NCBI GenBank assembly: GCA_963777755.1
Contig: CAVZSC010000025.1
Span: 1-64,000 of the forward strand
From: DATFWC01 sp963777755
Lineage (GTDB): Bacteria; Pseudomonadota; Alphaproteobacteria; Rhizobiales; Xanthobacteraceae
Length of the DNA stretch: 64,000 bases
Reading direction: 5' to 3'
The notes under the pieces: model-generated
Told to the model about the DNA's origin: nothing
What the model saw: only the letters and a program-made list of their open reading frames with translations
Database searches by the model: none
Shown here: one piece after another, positions 32,909 to 40,789 of the stretch
Layout of the letters: every line of letters begins with the position of its first letter
Numbering within the stretch: position 1 is the stretch's first letter
Position numbers and translations under genes: made by a program

Positions 32909-34462
32909 TCAGAAGAACCGGCGCCCGCCCATTCCGCCCATGAAGCTGGACCGGCCGAACGACGGCCGCATACCCATGGACATGCCGCGCCCCATGGTGA
33001 AGCCACGGCCCATCGTGAAGCTCCGGCCCATCGTGAAACGCGGCCTTGCGGTCAGCTTGCGCGATGCGAAGCGATCGGTGAAGCGGCCACGGGTCATCAC
33101 CTTGTTCGGCTTGATGGACTTGGCGAGCTTGAGCTTGCCGTGCTGGCCCGGGTCGACGGACTTGCCCTTGGGGAACGGGCGTCCGGGCATGCGGTCATGG
33201 GGACGGTGCGGCCGCCAATCGGTGCGCACGCGCACCGGCGGCGGATCATAGACGGGTACCACGACGGGCGCCGTGACGACCGCTGCGGCGGCCGCAGCCG
33301 CGCTCGCCGGGACGCTGGTCGCAGCCGTGACGGCACGCTTGGCACGCGGCCGCTCGACCAGGCGCTTCGCCGTCGGGGCGAAGTCGCTGCTCGCGTGGCT
33401 GGCCAGGAAGGTCTGATAGGACGCAGCCGTGTTGGTCGTCACCGCATCCTGCCAGGCGATCATCTCGCGCCGGCGCTCGACGATCCGCCGCACCGCGGTG
33501 GCCAGCGGATCGGATGGAAAGACCAGCAGGTAGGCGTCATAGGCCTCCACCTGATCCTCGCGGATCACCGTCTCATAGGCCTCGCGCGGCGTCCGCGTCT
33601 TGAGCTCCTTCTGCCAGGAATCGACCGAGCGTGTCGTAGCCACGGGCAGGCCGTTGGTCGCGGGCGCGCTCGCCACGATGGGCCGGCCGGAATTCCCGCC
33701 CTCGCGCGGGAAGAACGAGAATTCGCTGGTGAGCGACGAGCTTTCCCATGGCACCTGCTGCTTGCCGGTCGCCTCGTTGACGGCGAGCCGCACCCGCTTG
33801 AGCGCCTGCTCGATTGGCAAGCCCTGCTCGCGAGCGACCTTGAGCAGGGCGGCCGTGTACGGGCTGTTGGCGCCGTCGCCGTCGAGCGCCTCGGTGCCGG
33901 GCGCGGTCGAGTATGAGATGAGCGAGCCGCTCGGTGCATCGACGATCGCCAGGCCGCGGCCGGTGGCTTTGCTGATCTCCGCAAACGGATTGTTGCGGCA
34001 GGCATCGAGCAAGACGATGCGCGCCTTCACCGAAACCGACGACAGCGCGTTCATCAGGTCGACCAGGCGCAAGCTCTGCAACGGGACATCCGCCTCCCGC
34101 TGGATCGCCGCATCGACCGGAACCAGGTAGTTCTCGCCGTCGATCTGCAGCCCGTGCCCCGCATAGTACACGAGCGCCACGGTGTCGGGGCCCTTCTCAG
34201 CCGCCACGCCGGCGAAGTTGCTGATCGTGCGCAGCATGTCGCGGTGCTTGAGGTCGGACGCCTGCAGCACCTGGAATCCGGCCGCGCTCAGGAATCGCGC
34301 CATCGCCCGGGCGTCGTTGGCCGGATTGGCGAGGTTGCTCACGGACGCGTAGTTCGAGTTGCCGATGACGAGCGCGATCCGGTTTTCGGCCAGCGCGTGA
34401 CTGATGCTCATGCAAAGCATCGACGTCAGGGCAGCGATCCTGGCGAGAAGAGGAAACGACAT
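32909..34462 (-). CDS. Exported caspase-like (C14) peptidase
   Basis: A 517-residue protein with signal peptide (ALTSMLCMSISHALA) and a C14 domain with His103 (YYAGHGLQ) and Cys155 (LDACRNNPF). The shared helical region follows (SWQKELKTRTPREAYETVIR, REMIAWQDAVTTNTAASYQT), then an Ala/Val/Pro-rich linker and a Lys-rich, Met/Gly/Arg-rich tail with FTMGR repeats, ending GGRRFF. GGAGG lies 8 bases before the ATG and a perfect 8-bp hairpin lies just upstream. It is a close paralogue of the gene at 34693. The pair sits between obgE and the acetyltransferase/rpmA/rplU genes. Confidence 0.92.
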   Translation of the reverse strand: MSFPLLARIAALTSMLCMSISHALAENRIALVIGNSNYASVSNLANPANDARAMARFLSAAGFQVLQASDLKHRDMLRTISNFAGVAAEKGPDTVALVYYAGHGLQIDGENYLVPVDAAIQREADVPLQSLRLVDLMNALSSVSVKARIVLLDACRNNPFAEISKATGRGLAIVDAPSGSLISYSTAPGTEALDGDGANSPYTAALLKVAREQGLPIEQALKRVRLAVNEATGKQQVPWESSSLTSEFSFFPREGGNSGRPIVASAPATNGLPVATTRSVDSWQKELKTRTPREAYETVIREDQVEAYDAYLLVFPSDPLATAVRRIVERRREMIAWQDAVTTNTAASYQTFLASHASSDFAPTAKRLVERPRAKRAVTAATSVPASAAAAAAAVVTAPVVVPVYDPPPVRVRTDWRPHRPHDRMPGRPFPKGKSVDPGQHGKLKLAKSIKPNKVMTRGRFTDRFASRKLTARPRFTMGRSFTMGRGFTMGRGMSMGMRPSFGRSSFMGGMGGRRFF

Positions 34463-34476
34463 GGTCGAGCCTCCAC

Positions 34477-34494
34477 GCAGCACGTCCGTGCTGC
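34477..34494 (-). promoter_or_regulatory. Hairpin just upstream of the caspase-like gene
   Basis: GCAGCACG-GA-CGTGCTGC on the minus strand, ending 14 bases before the start codon and directly before the GGAGG site. A similar hairpin precedes the paralogue at 36492-36510, which suggests a kept leader structure. Confidence 0.55.
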
Positions 34495-34692
34495 ACCACA
34501 GCGCCCCTCAGCGCACAGTGGGTGGCTCGGCCGGCGCGCGGGTTCAAACGCAGCCCGGTAACGCCGCGGTGAACCATTGGCGCAGCGAATGACGGCCATG
34601 GTGCCGCCACGCGAGGCGTCGCAAACGACGATCGGCGGCGCGCCTGGCAAGCGCGCCGCCGAAGAGAACGAGTGTGAAGCTTGCGAAGTCGC

Positions 34693-36471
34693 TCAGAACC
34701 GGCGGCCGAAGCCGCCGCCGAAGCCGCCCATGCGTCCGAAACCCATGCCCATCGGGCGGGCCATCATGACGGGACGGTGCATCATCATCGGACGTTGCAT
34801 CATCACCGGACGTTGCATCATCACCGGACGGCTCATGGCGACGCTGCGGTTCGCCATGATCTGGCGGTTCATCGTCACGCTGCGCGGGGCAAGACCGGTG
34901 GTCGTGCGCACGGAGCCGACCGGCTTGACGCCGCCGAACTTGCCCGGCTTGCCGTAGCCGCCGGCCGGCTTGTCATGGCCACCGGTCGGCTTGTCGCCGC
35001 CCGAAGGCTTGCCGTTGTTCGACGGACGATCAGGCTTGCCGTCGCCGTGCGGGCGATCGGGCTTGCCGTCGCCGTGCGGGCGATGCGGGCGCCAGTCGTC
35101 GCGGATGCGGACCGGCGGAACGTAGACCGGCACCGGCGTCACCACCGGCGGGGCCACCACCACCGTGGTCGGGCCCGGGCCGACCGGGCCCTGGCCGCCC
35201 ACCGGGTTGTCGGTCGGCGACAGGTCGGTGCGGCGCTGACGCGGCACGCTCGGAGTCGTCGGCGTCACCGGCGTCGTCGGCTGGCTGCACGGGCAGGTGC
35301 CGGCGGCCGAAGCAAAGGCCGAGGCGGCATTGGAGACCGATCGCATGCGCGACCGCTCGACCAGCCGGTTGGCGGTCAGTGCAAAGTCGCTCGCCGCATA
35401 GCTGGCGAGGAAGCCCTGATAGGACGCGACCGTGTTGATGGTGACGGCCTCGTACCAGGCGATCACCTCGCGCCGCCGCTCGACGATGGTGCGCACCACC
35501 GGAGTCATGGATTGGGACGGATAGAGCGCGAGGTAGGCCTGATAGGCCTCGACCTTGTCCTCGCGGATCACGGTCTCGTAGGCTTGGCGCGGGTTGAGCG
35601 GCTTGAGTTCCTTCTGCCACGCCTCGACCGACCGGGTCTCCGATTTCGCAGCGGACGCGCTGCTGGTCGCAGCCGTGTTCGCCGCACTGGGCCGGCCGGC
35701 GTCCGCTCCGCCGCGCGGAAAGAACACGAACTCGCTGGTCAGCGAGGAGCTTTCCCACGGAACCTGCTGGCGGCCGGTCGCCTCGTTCACCGCGAGGCGG
35801 ACGCGCTTGAGCGCCTGCTCGATCGGCAGGCCGGGCTCCTGGCCGACCTTCAGCAGAGCGGCCGTGAACGGGCTGTTGTTGCCGTCCCCGTCCTGCGCCT
35901 CGGTGCCCGGTGCCGTCGAGTAGGAGACGAGCGAGCCGGTCGGCGCATCGACGATGGCCAATCCCCGGCCGGTCGTCTTGTTGATGTCCGAGAACGGGTT
36001 GTTGCGGCAGGCATCGAGGATGACGAGCTTGGTCTTGCTGGGAACCGAAGACAGCGCATTCATCAGGTCGGCCAGGCGCATCGCCTGCAGCGGCACATCG
36101 GCTTCCCGCTGGATGTTGGCGTCCACCGGAACCAGGTAGTTCTCGCCGTCGACCTGCACGCCGTGGCCCGCATAGAACACCAGGGCGACGGTATCCGGCC
36201 CCTTCTCGGCCACCAGGCTGGCGAAATTGCCGATGGTGCGGCGCATGTCGCTCTGCTTGAGGTCGGGGGCCTGCAGGACCTGGAAACCGGCCGAGGTGAG
36301 GAACCTGGTCATCGCCTTGGCGTCGTTCGCCGGATTGGGCAGCGCGCTGACCGACGCGTAGTTCGAATTTCCGATGACCAGCGCGATGCGCGTCTCGGCG
36401 AGCGCATCGCCGATGCTCATCCAGCAGGTCGAAGCGAGCGCCGCGACCTTGAAAAGAAGACGGAACGACAT
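34693..36471 (-). CDS. Exported caspase-like (C14) peptidase with Met/His-rich tail
   Basis: A 592-residue protein. Signal peptide (KVAALASTCWMSIGDALA), C14 domain with His103 (FYAGHGVQ) and Cys155 (LDACRNNPF), and the shared helical region (SWQ-like AWQKELKPLNPRQAYETVIR, SYAASDFALTANRLVER). Then CPC, a Pro/Thr-rich linker, GDGKPDRP repeats, and a Met-rich end of MMQRP/MMHRP units (about residues 560-580) ending GGGFGRRF. GGGAGG precedes the ATG, with a hairpin upstream. The Met/His units might bind metal, but that is only a guess. It lies 230 bases upstream of its paralogue. Confidence 0.92.
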   Translation of the reverse strand: MSFRLLFKVAALASTCWMSIGDALAETRIALVIGNSNYASVSALPNPANDAKAMTRFLTSAGFQVLQAPDLKQSDMRRTIGNFASLVAEKGPDTVALVFYAGHGVQVDGENYLVPVDANIQREADVPLQAMRLADLMNALSSVPSKTKLVILDACRNNPFSDINKTTGRGLAIVDAPTGSLVSYSTAPGTEAQDGDGNNSPFTAALLKVGQEPGLPIEQALKRVRLAVNEATGRQQVPWESSSLTSEFVFFPRGGADAGRPSAANTAATSSASAAKSETRSVEAWQKELKPLNPRQAYETVIREDKVEAYQAYLALYPSQSMTPVVRTIVERRREVIAWYEAVTINTVASYQGFLASYAASDFALTANRLVERSRMRSVSNAASAFASAAGTCPCSQPTTPVTPTTPSVPRQRRTDLSPTDNPVGGQGPVGPGPTTVVVAPPVVTPVPVYVPPVRIRDDWRPHRPHGDGKPDRPHGDGKPDRPSNNGKPSGGDKPTGGHDKPAGGYGKPGKFGGVKPVGSVRTTTGLAPRSVTMNRQIMANRSVAMSRPVMMQRPVMMQRPMMMHRPVMMARPMGMGFGRMGGFGGGFGRRF

Positions 36472-36491
36472 GGCCGAGCCTCCCATGTCAG

Positions 36492-36510
36492 GCAGCATCT
36501 CCCATGCTGC
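36492..36510 (-). promoter_or_regulatory. Hairpin upstream of the second caspase-like gene
   Basis: GCAGCAT-GGGAG-ATGCTGC on the minus strand, about 20 bases before the start codon. The loop GGGAG itself resembles a ribosome-binding site. It matches the plan of the hairpin at 34477-34494. Confidence 0.5.
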
Positions 36511-36639
36511 GGCAGCAGAGCCCCTATGGCCCTGACACTTCGTGGTCGGGTCGGTCGGCTAGGTTCAAAGAAGGCGTGCGAAATCACATCCGATCACTTC
36601 GTCGTGGTCGGACGATTACGACTGAATATTCAGGATTGC

Positions 36640-36718
36640 AAAAAAACGACGCCGGGAAGGGTCATGGCGGGCCTTGCCCTACTGCTGCGGCCCAATCGAC
36701 CGTTCCCGGCGTGTCGTT
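36640..36718 (-). terminator. Strong terminator closing a short transcript
   Basis: On the minus strand AACGACACGCCGGGAA pairs with TTCCCGGCGTCGTT (14 pairs with a 2-base bulge, long inner loop of about 44 bases), followed by seven Ts. The only candidate upstream is the 20-residue ORF at 36731-36793, so it likely ends a short RNA. Confidence 0.65.
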
Positions 36719-36730
36719 CGTGAACTCCCG

Positions 36731-36793
36731 CTACGCCACGGCCCGAACAGTGCCGGAGCGGTCAGCGCGGCTCAAGTACCCCGGTGGAAGCAT
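36731..36793 (-). CDS. 20-residue ORF with strong ribosome-binding site
   Basis: The minus strand has GGAGGTGGAG right before an ATG, then MLPPGYLSRADRSGTVRAVA and a TAG. GGTGG just before and CCACC just after the ATG can pair and hide the ribosome-binding site. The strong terminator begins about 13 bases past the stop. This looks like a small mRNA, a leader peptide or a regulatory RNA with a translated part. It lies about 260 bases upstream of the caspase-like gene at 36471. I cannot place the peptide in a family. Confidence 0.4.
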   Translation of the reverse strand: MLPPGYLSRADRSGTVRAVA

Positions 36794-37024
36794 TCTCCAC
36801 CTCCTCTCGCCTACCGCGGAGCACGGTCCCGGCGGATCCGAGTGATCCCGATCGCGTGCCCCTAGTTGCTCGATCGTGTCAGCAAACGCGCCGCAAGGCA
36901 TTGATGCAGATCAATTCGGAAATTGTCTGCAATTTTGATCGATCGGCGCGATCGGGGCGCCAGGGAAGTGTGCGGTCGGTCACACACGCAAGGGCGCGGC
37001 TCGCGCCCTTGCGACCCGACGTCG
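36794..37024. other. Intergenic region upstream of the short ORF
   Basis: No further gene is visible. An AT-richer part around 36900-36945 (with GATCGATCGGCGCGATCGGG palindromes) may hold the promoter of the short transcript. AAGGGCGCGGCTCGCGCCCTT (split around 36988-37010) is a hairpin past the acetyltransferase stop and probably its terminator. Confidence 0.4.
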
Positions 37025-37624
37025 TCACGCCACGCGGCGGCCGGCGCCCCAGCTCTTGAGCGAGGCCCAGATGCCGCGGTCGAGCCGGAAGCGGTCGATC
37101 GGGGCGGAGCTTTTGAGCGCGCGAATGCGGTAGAGCCCGACTCCCGTCCACTGGAAGCCGCATTTCTCCAGCACGCGGCGAGATGCCGGATTGGTGACGC
37201 GGGCTCCGGCCTGCAACACCTCGTGGCCGAGCTCGGCGAAGGCGTGGTCGATCACCGCGCGCGCGGCTTCGGTGGCATAGCCGTTGCCCCAGTAGGGCGC
37301 GCCGAGCCAATAACCGAGATCGGGCGCCGGACCGTCGAGCTGGGCGAGGCCGCAGGCGCCGATCGGCTCGTCATGGAGGGTGATCAGCCAGGCGAACTCG
37401 CCGTCCGTCTTGTTGACCTCGACGATGAAGGATGTTGCGTCCGTCACCTGGTAGGGGTGTGGAATGCGCGTCGTGTTTTCGGCAATCCGGCGGTCGTTCG
37501 CCAGGTGGGCGATCGCTTTGGCGTCCTCGTGACGGGGCGCGCGCAGGACAAGGCGCTCGGTCGCGAGGACGGGGGTACTCAATTCACGCAAAATTCTGGA
37601 CGGAACTTCCTCCAACAAGGTCAT
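37025..37624 (-). CDS. GNAT-family acetyltransferase (RimJ/RimL-like)
   Basis: A 199-residue cytoplasmic protein. GNAT motifs: LATERLVLRAPRHEDAKAIA near the start, FAWLITLHDEPIGACGL (motif D/A strand), LGYWLGAPYWGNGYATEAAR (acetyl-CoA binding and following helix) and VTNPASRRVLEKCGFQWTGV. RimJ/RimL-type enzymes acetylate protein N-termini, often ribosomal; its position next to rpmA and rplU fits but does not prove a ribosomal target. AGAGGAG precedes the ATG at 37624. Confidence 0.93.
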   Translation of the reverse strand: MTLLEEVPSRILRELSTPVLATERLVLRAPRHEDAKAIAHLANDRRIAENTTRIPHPYQVTDATSFIVEVNKTDGEFAWLITLHDEPIGACGLAQLDGPAPDLGYWLGAPYWGNGYATEAARAVIDHAFAELGHEVLQAGARVTNPASRRVLEKCGFQWTGVGLYRIRALKSSAPIDRFRLDRGIWASLKSWGAGRRVA

Positions 37625-37746
37625 GGCAGGCTCCTCTTGTGAAAAAGCGCGAGGGGGAGCCGGCATCCCGTCTCCCCCTCTTGGAACCCGCCTGGGTCCG
37701 CCGGTTCGACTGGATGTCGGCGGACCTCGGTTATGGTCTCGCCGTC

Positions 37747-38019
37747 TTATTCTGCCGCCGCCTCCGTCATCGGTTGTACGGATACGTAGGTGCGGCCCTT
37801 GGCTTTGGTCTTGAATTCGACGTGTCCGTTGATGAGTGCAAAAAGCGTGTGATCCTTGCCGATTCCCACATTATGGCCGGGATGCCATTTGGTGCCGCGC
37901 TGGCGCACCAGGATGTTGCCGGCAAGACACGCCTCGCCGCCATACAGCTTCACGCCGAGGCGCCGGCCCGCCGAGTCGCGGCCGTTGCGAGATGATCCGC
38001 CTGCTTTCTTGTGAGCCAT
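37747..38019 (-). CDS. rpmA: 50S ribosomal protein L27
   Basis: A 90-residue protein with the standard L27 sequence: MAHKKAGGSSRNGRDSAGRR, LGVKLYGGEACLAGNILVRQ, RGTKWHPGHNVGIGKDHTLF, ALINGHVEF. L27 lies near the peptidyl-transferase centre of the large subunit. It is 104 bases downstream of rplU on the same strand, the standard order. Confidence 0.98.
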   Translation of the reverse strand: MAHKKAGGSSRNGRDSAGRRLGVKLYGGEACLAGNILVRQRGTKWHPGHNVGIGKDHTLFALINGHVEFKTKAKGRTYVSVQPMTEAAAE

Positions 38020-38123
38020 GCGTAAACCCTTCGTCGTTAATCCTATACCCGATTCCGGTGACGGAATCATCTCACAAATGCGCAACCCTGCCCGGACGGG
38101 CTACCCGCCGTCCGCAACAGGCC

Positions 38124-38531
38124 TCAGGCTCCCGCTTCGCTGGACGCTTCTGCCTCGCTGGCAGCGGCAGGAGCCTCGGGCGCCTTCGGCTCGGCCGTCT
38201 GGCGCGGCGAGGGCCTGCGCCCCTCGGTCAGGATCTCGGTGATCCGCACCCGCGTGAATTCCTGGCGATGGCCGCGCTTGCGGCGGGAATTCTTCCGCCG
38301 CCGCTTCTTGAAGGCGATGACCTTGGGGCCGCGGCCCTGCTCGACCACCTCGCCGGCGACCGCGGCTCCCGCCACGGTCGGGCTGCCGACCTGCACGGGG
38401 TCGCCGCCGACCAGGAGCACCTCGCCGAATTCCACGATCTCGCCGCGCTCGCCCTTGACCTTGTCGACCGAAATGACCTCGTCCGGGGCGACCCGGTATT
38501 GCTTGCCGCCAGTCTTGATGACTGCGAACAT
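38124..38531 (-). CDS. rplU: 50S ribosomal protein L21
   Basis: A 135-residue protein: MFAVIKTGGKQYRVAPDEVI, EVLLVGGDPVQVGSPTVAGA, VIAFKKRRRKNSRRKRGHRQ, EFTRVRITEI are the classical L21 blocks. The tail after about residue 105 is an Ala/Glu/Pro-rich extension (AAASEAEASSEAGA), as seen in many Rhizobiales. It is the first gene of the rplU-rpmA pair. The promoter must lie between 38531 and the divergent Bug gene at 38720. Confidence 0.98.
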   Translation of the reverse strand: MFAVIKTGGKQYRVAPDEVISVDKVKGERGEIVEFGEVLLVGGDPVQVGSPTVAGAAVAGEVVEQGRGPKVIAFKKRRRKNSRRKRGHRQEFTRVRITEILTEGRRPSPRQTAEPKAPEAPAAASEAEASSEAGA

Positions 38532-38719
38532 CGTTCTCGTCCTCGTGTTCGTTTCCGATGCTCGGATTGCTCCGGATCGGCTTCTTTCAGTCGCTGATGA
38601 ATGAATTAACGCGGACCTGATGGCCCGCGCTGCCAGCTTTATGGTGGTCCGGTGCGGCGCTGTCAAGAAACGTGCTATCGTACCCGGCGGAAACGTCCGG
38701 GGGAAACCGGGATTTGCCG

Positions 38720-39698
38720 ATGAAATTCGGGATGTTGGCGGCTGCGGCCGCGCTCGCAGCCGTCTGCGTCACAGGGAGCGCACGCGCCCAGGACTATCCC
38801 AACCGGCCGGTCACCATCGTGGCGCCGGCGGCACCGGGCGGTCTCTATAGCCTGTTCGCCCGTCTGGTCGGCGCCAAGCTCGAGCAGCGCTTCGGCAAGC
38901 CGTTCGTGGTGGAGAACCGGCCGGGCGCGAGCTCGGTGGTCGGCGCCCTGTCGGTCGTGCGTTCCGCCCCCGATGGGCACACGCTCATGGTCGCGACGAG
39001 CTCGACCATGGCGACCAACCTCACCCTGTTCAAGTCCCTGCCTTACGACCCGCGAATCGACCTGACACCGATTGCGCTGATCGCCCGCGTGCCGGAAGTG
39101 CTGGTGGTCAATGCCGCCCTGCCGGTGCAGTCGGTCGCCGATATCCCCAAGCTCGCCAACGCGACGCCCGGCGGCCTGCATTTCGGCTCGGCAGGCCCGG
39201 GCACCGCGCAGCATCTCGGCGGCGAGATGCTCAAGGCCGCGCTCGGGGTGCAACTGACCCATGTTCCCTACAAAGGCATGCAGCCGGCGATCAGCGACGT
39301 CGCCGGCGGCCATATCGCGATGACCTTCAGCCCGATTCCGATCGCCCTGCCGCTGATCCAGGCCGGCAAGGTCAAGCCGATCGGCCTGTCCATGGCGCAA
39401 CGCATCGAGGCGCTGCCCGGCGTGGCGCCGCTGAGCGAGGTCGGCGTGAAGGATTTCGATGCGGCGTCATGGTTCATGCTGGTGGCGCCGGGCAAGACGC
39501 CGCCGGATATCGTCGCCCGGCTCGCCAAGGAGCTGCATGCCATCGGCAGCGATGCGGCAACACGCGAGGAATTCATACGGCTCGGCCTCGTTCCGGTCGA
39601 ACTCGAGCTCGCCGGACGCGCTCAAGCGCTTCGTCGAAGGCGAGATCGTGCGCTGGGGCAACGTCGTTCGCCAGGCCGGTCTGGCTGGATCGGAATAA
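38720..39698 (+). pseudogene. Bug-family (TctC) binding protein, frameshifted near the end
   Basis: Typical Bug protein: signal peptide (LAAAAALAAVCVTGSARAQ), DYPNRPVTIVAPAAPGGLYS, VVENRPGASSVVGALSVVR, LPYDPRIDLTPIALIARVPE, THVPYKGMQPAISDVAGGHI. Near 39612 a single C appears to be missing. The expected end PDALKRFVEGEIVRWGNVVR plus QAGLAGSE lies in the next frame with a stop at 39696-39698. Read without correction, the frame continues to 39799 and overlaps the next gene. First of five tandem copies. May be a real mutation or a sequence error. Confidence 0.8.
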
Positions 39699-39771
39699 AC
39701 CGCTCGTCGAATGACGGAACGCCCCTGCTCCGCCGGAGCCTGACGGGGCGAATGGTCGGGAGGAGATCGTC

Positions 39772-40746
39772 ATGCGCTTGTCGAGATGCTTCGCACTGAC
39801 CGCGCTGGCCGTTGCGCTTCTGTCCAATACAGCCGCCGCCCAGGATTATCCGACGCGGCCGGTCACCATTGTGGTTCCGTTCGCGCCCGGCGGCGGCACC
39901 GATATCCTCGCCCGCATGCTCGGGCAGCGGCTCGAGCAGCGGCTCGGCAAGACCTTCGTGGTCGAGAACCGGCCGGGCGCCGGCAGCATCATCGCGGCGA
40001 GCGCCGTCGCCAAGGCGGCGCCTGACGGCTACACGCTGATGATGGCGCCGAGCCCGACCATGGCGGTCAACGTCACGCTCTACAAGAACCTCCCTTACGA
40101 CCCCGTGGCCGACCTGATCCCGCTGGCGCTGGTGGTGCAGTCGCCGTTCGTGCTGGTCGTCAATCCTCAGCTCCCGGTCCATTCGGTCAAGGAGCTCGTC
40201 GCCCACGCCAAGGAGAATCCCGGCAAGCTGTCGTTCGCATCGGTCGGGCCGGGGGTGCCGCATCACCTGTTCGCCGAGCTGTTCAAGAGCATGACCGGCA
40301 TCGCGATGACGCACGTGCCCTACAAGGGCAGCCTGCCGGCGCTCAACGACCTGGTCGCCGGGCACATCCCGCTGATGTTCACCGATCTCGGGCCGGCGGT
40401 CGGCATGCTGCAAGCCGGCCAGATCCGTCCCCTCGGCGTCTCGACCAGGACGCGGCTCGCCGCGTTTGCCGACATCCCGCCGATCGCCGACAGCGTGCCG
40501 GGATTCGACGCCGCATCGTGGCAGATGATCGTCGCGCCGGCCGCGACCCCGCAGCCGATCGTCGCCAAGCTGCACGAGGAGCTCGACGGCATTCTCGCGC
40601 TGCCGGAGATCAAGGAGCGGATCGTCAAGCTCGGCTTCGTGCCGATCGAGAACCGGCCGGTCGACGGTCTGCAGGCGTTCGTGAAAGCCGAGATCGGGCG
40701 CTGGGGCAAGGTCGTGCAGCAGGCCGGCCTGGCAGGCTCGCAATAG
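39772..40746 (+). CDS. Bug-family (TctC) solute-binding protein, copy 2
   Basis: 324 residues with signal peptide (FALTALAVALLSNTAAAQ) and the full Bug pattern: DYPTRPVTIVVPFAPGGGTD, VVENRPGAGSIIAASAVAKA, LPYDPVADLIPLALVVQSPF, THVPYKGSLPALNDLVAGHI, and the end RWGKVVQQAGLAGSQ. It binds an unknown small ligand in the periplasm. GGGAGGAG lies 7 bases before the ATG. No membrane subunits are encoded next to it. Confidence 0.93.
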   Translation: MRLSRCFALTALAVALLSNTAAAQDYPTRPVTIVVPFAPGGGTDILARMLGQRLEQRLGKTFVVENRPGAGSIIAASAVAKAAPDGYTLMMAPSPTMAVNVTLYKNLPYDPVADLIPLALVVQSPFVLVVNPQLPVHSVKELVAHAKENPGKLSFASVGPGVPHHLFAELFKSMTGIAMTHVPYKGSLPALNDLVAGHIPLMFTDLGPAVGMLQAGQIRPLGVSTRTRLAAFADIPPIADSVPGFDAASWQMIVAPAATPQPIVAKLHEELDGILALPEIKERIVKLGFVPIENRPVDGLQAFVKAEIGRWGKVVQQAGLAGSQ

Positions 40747-40789
40747 GTGACCGCGCGGTATCGATCGGCGACAGGCAAGGGGGAGCGAT

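Noticed and set aside
36794..37024. Region checked for SRP RNA, 6S RNA or similar housekeeping RNA
   Set aside because: The diagnostic GGAAG.AGCA-type loop or other recognisable cores were not found.
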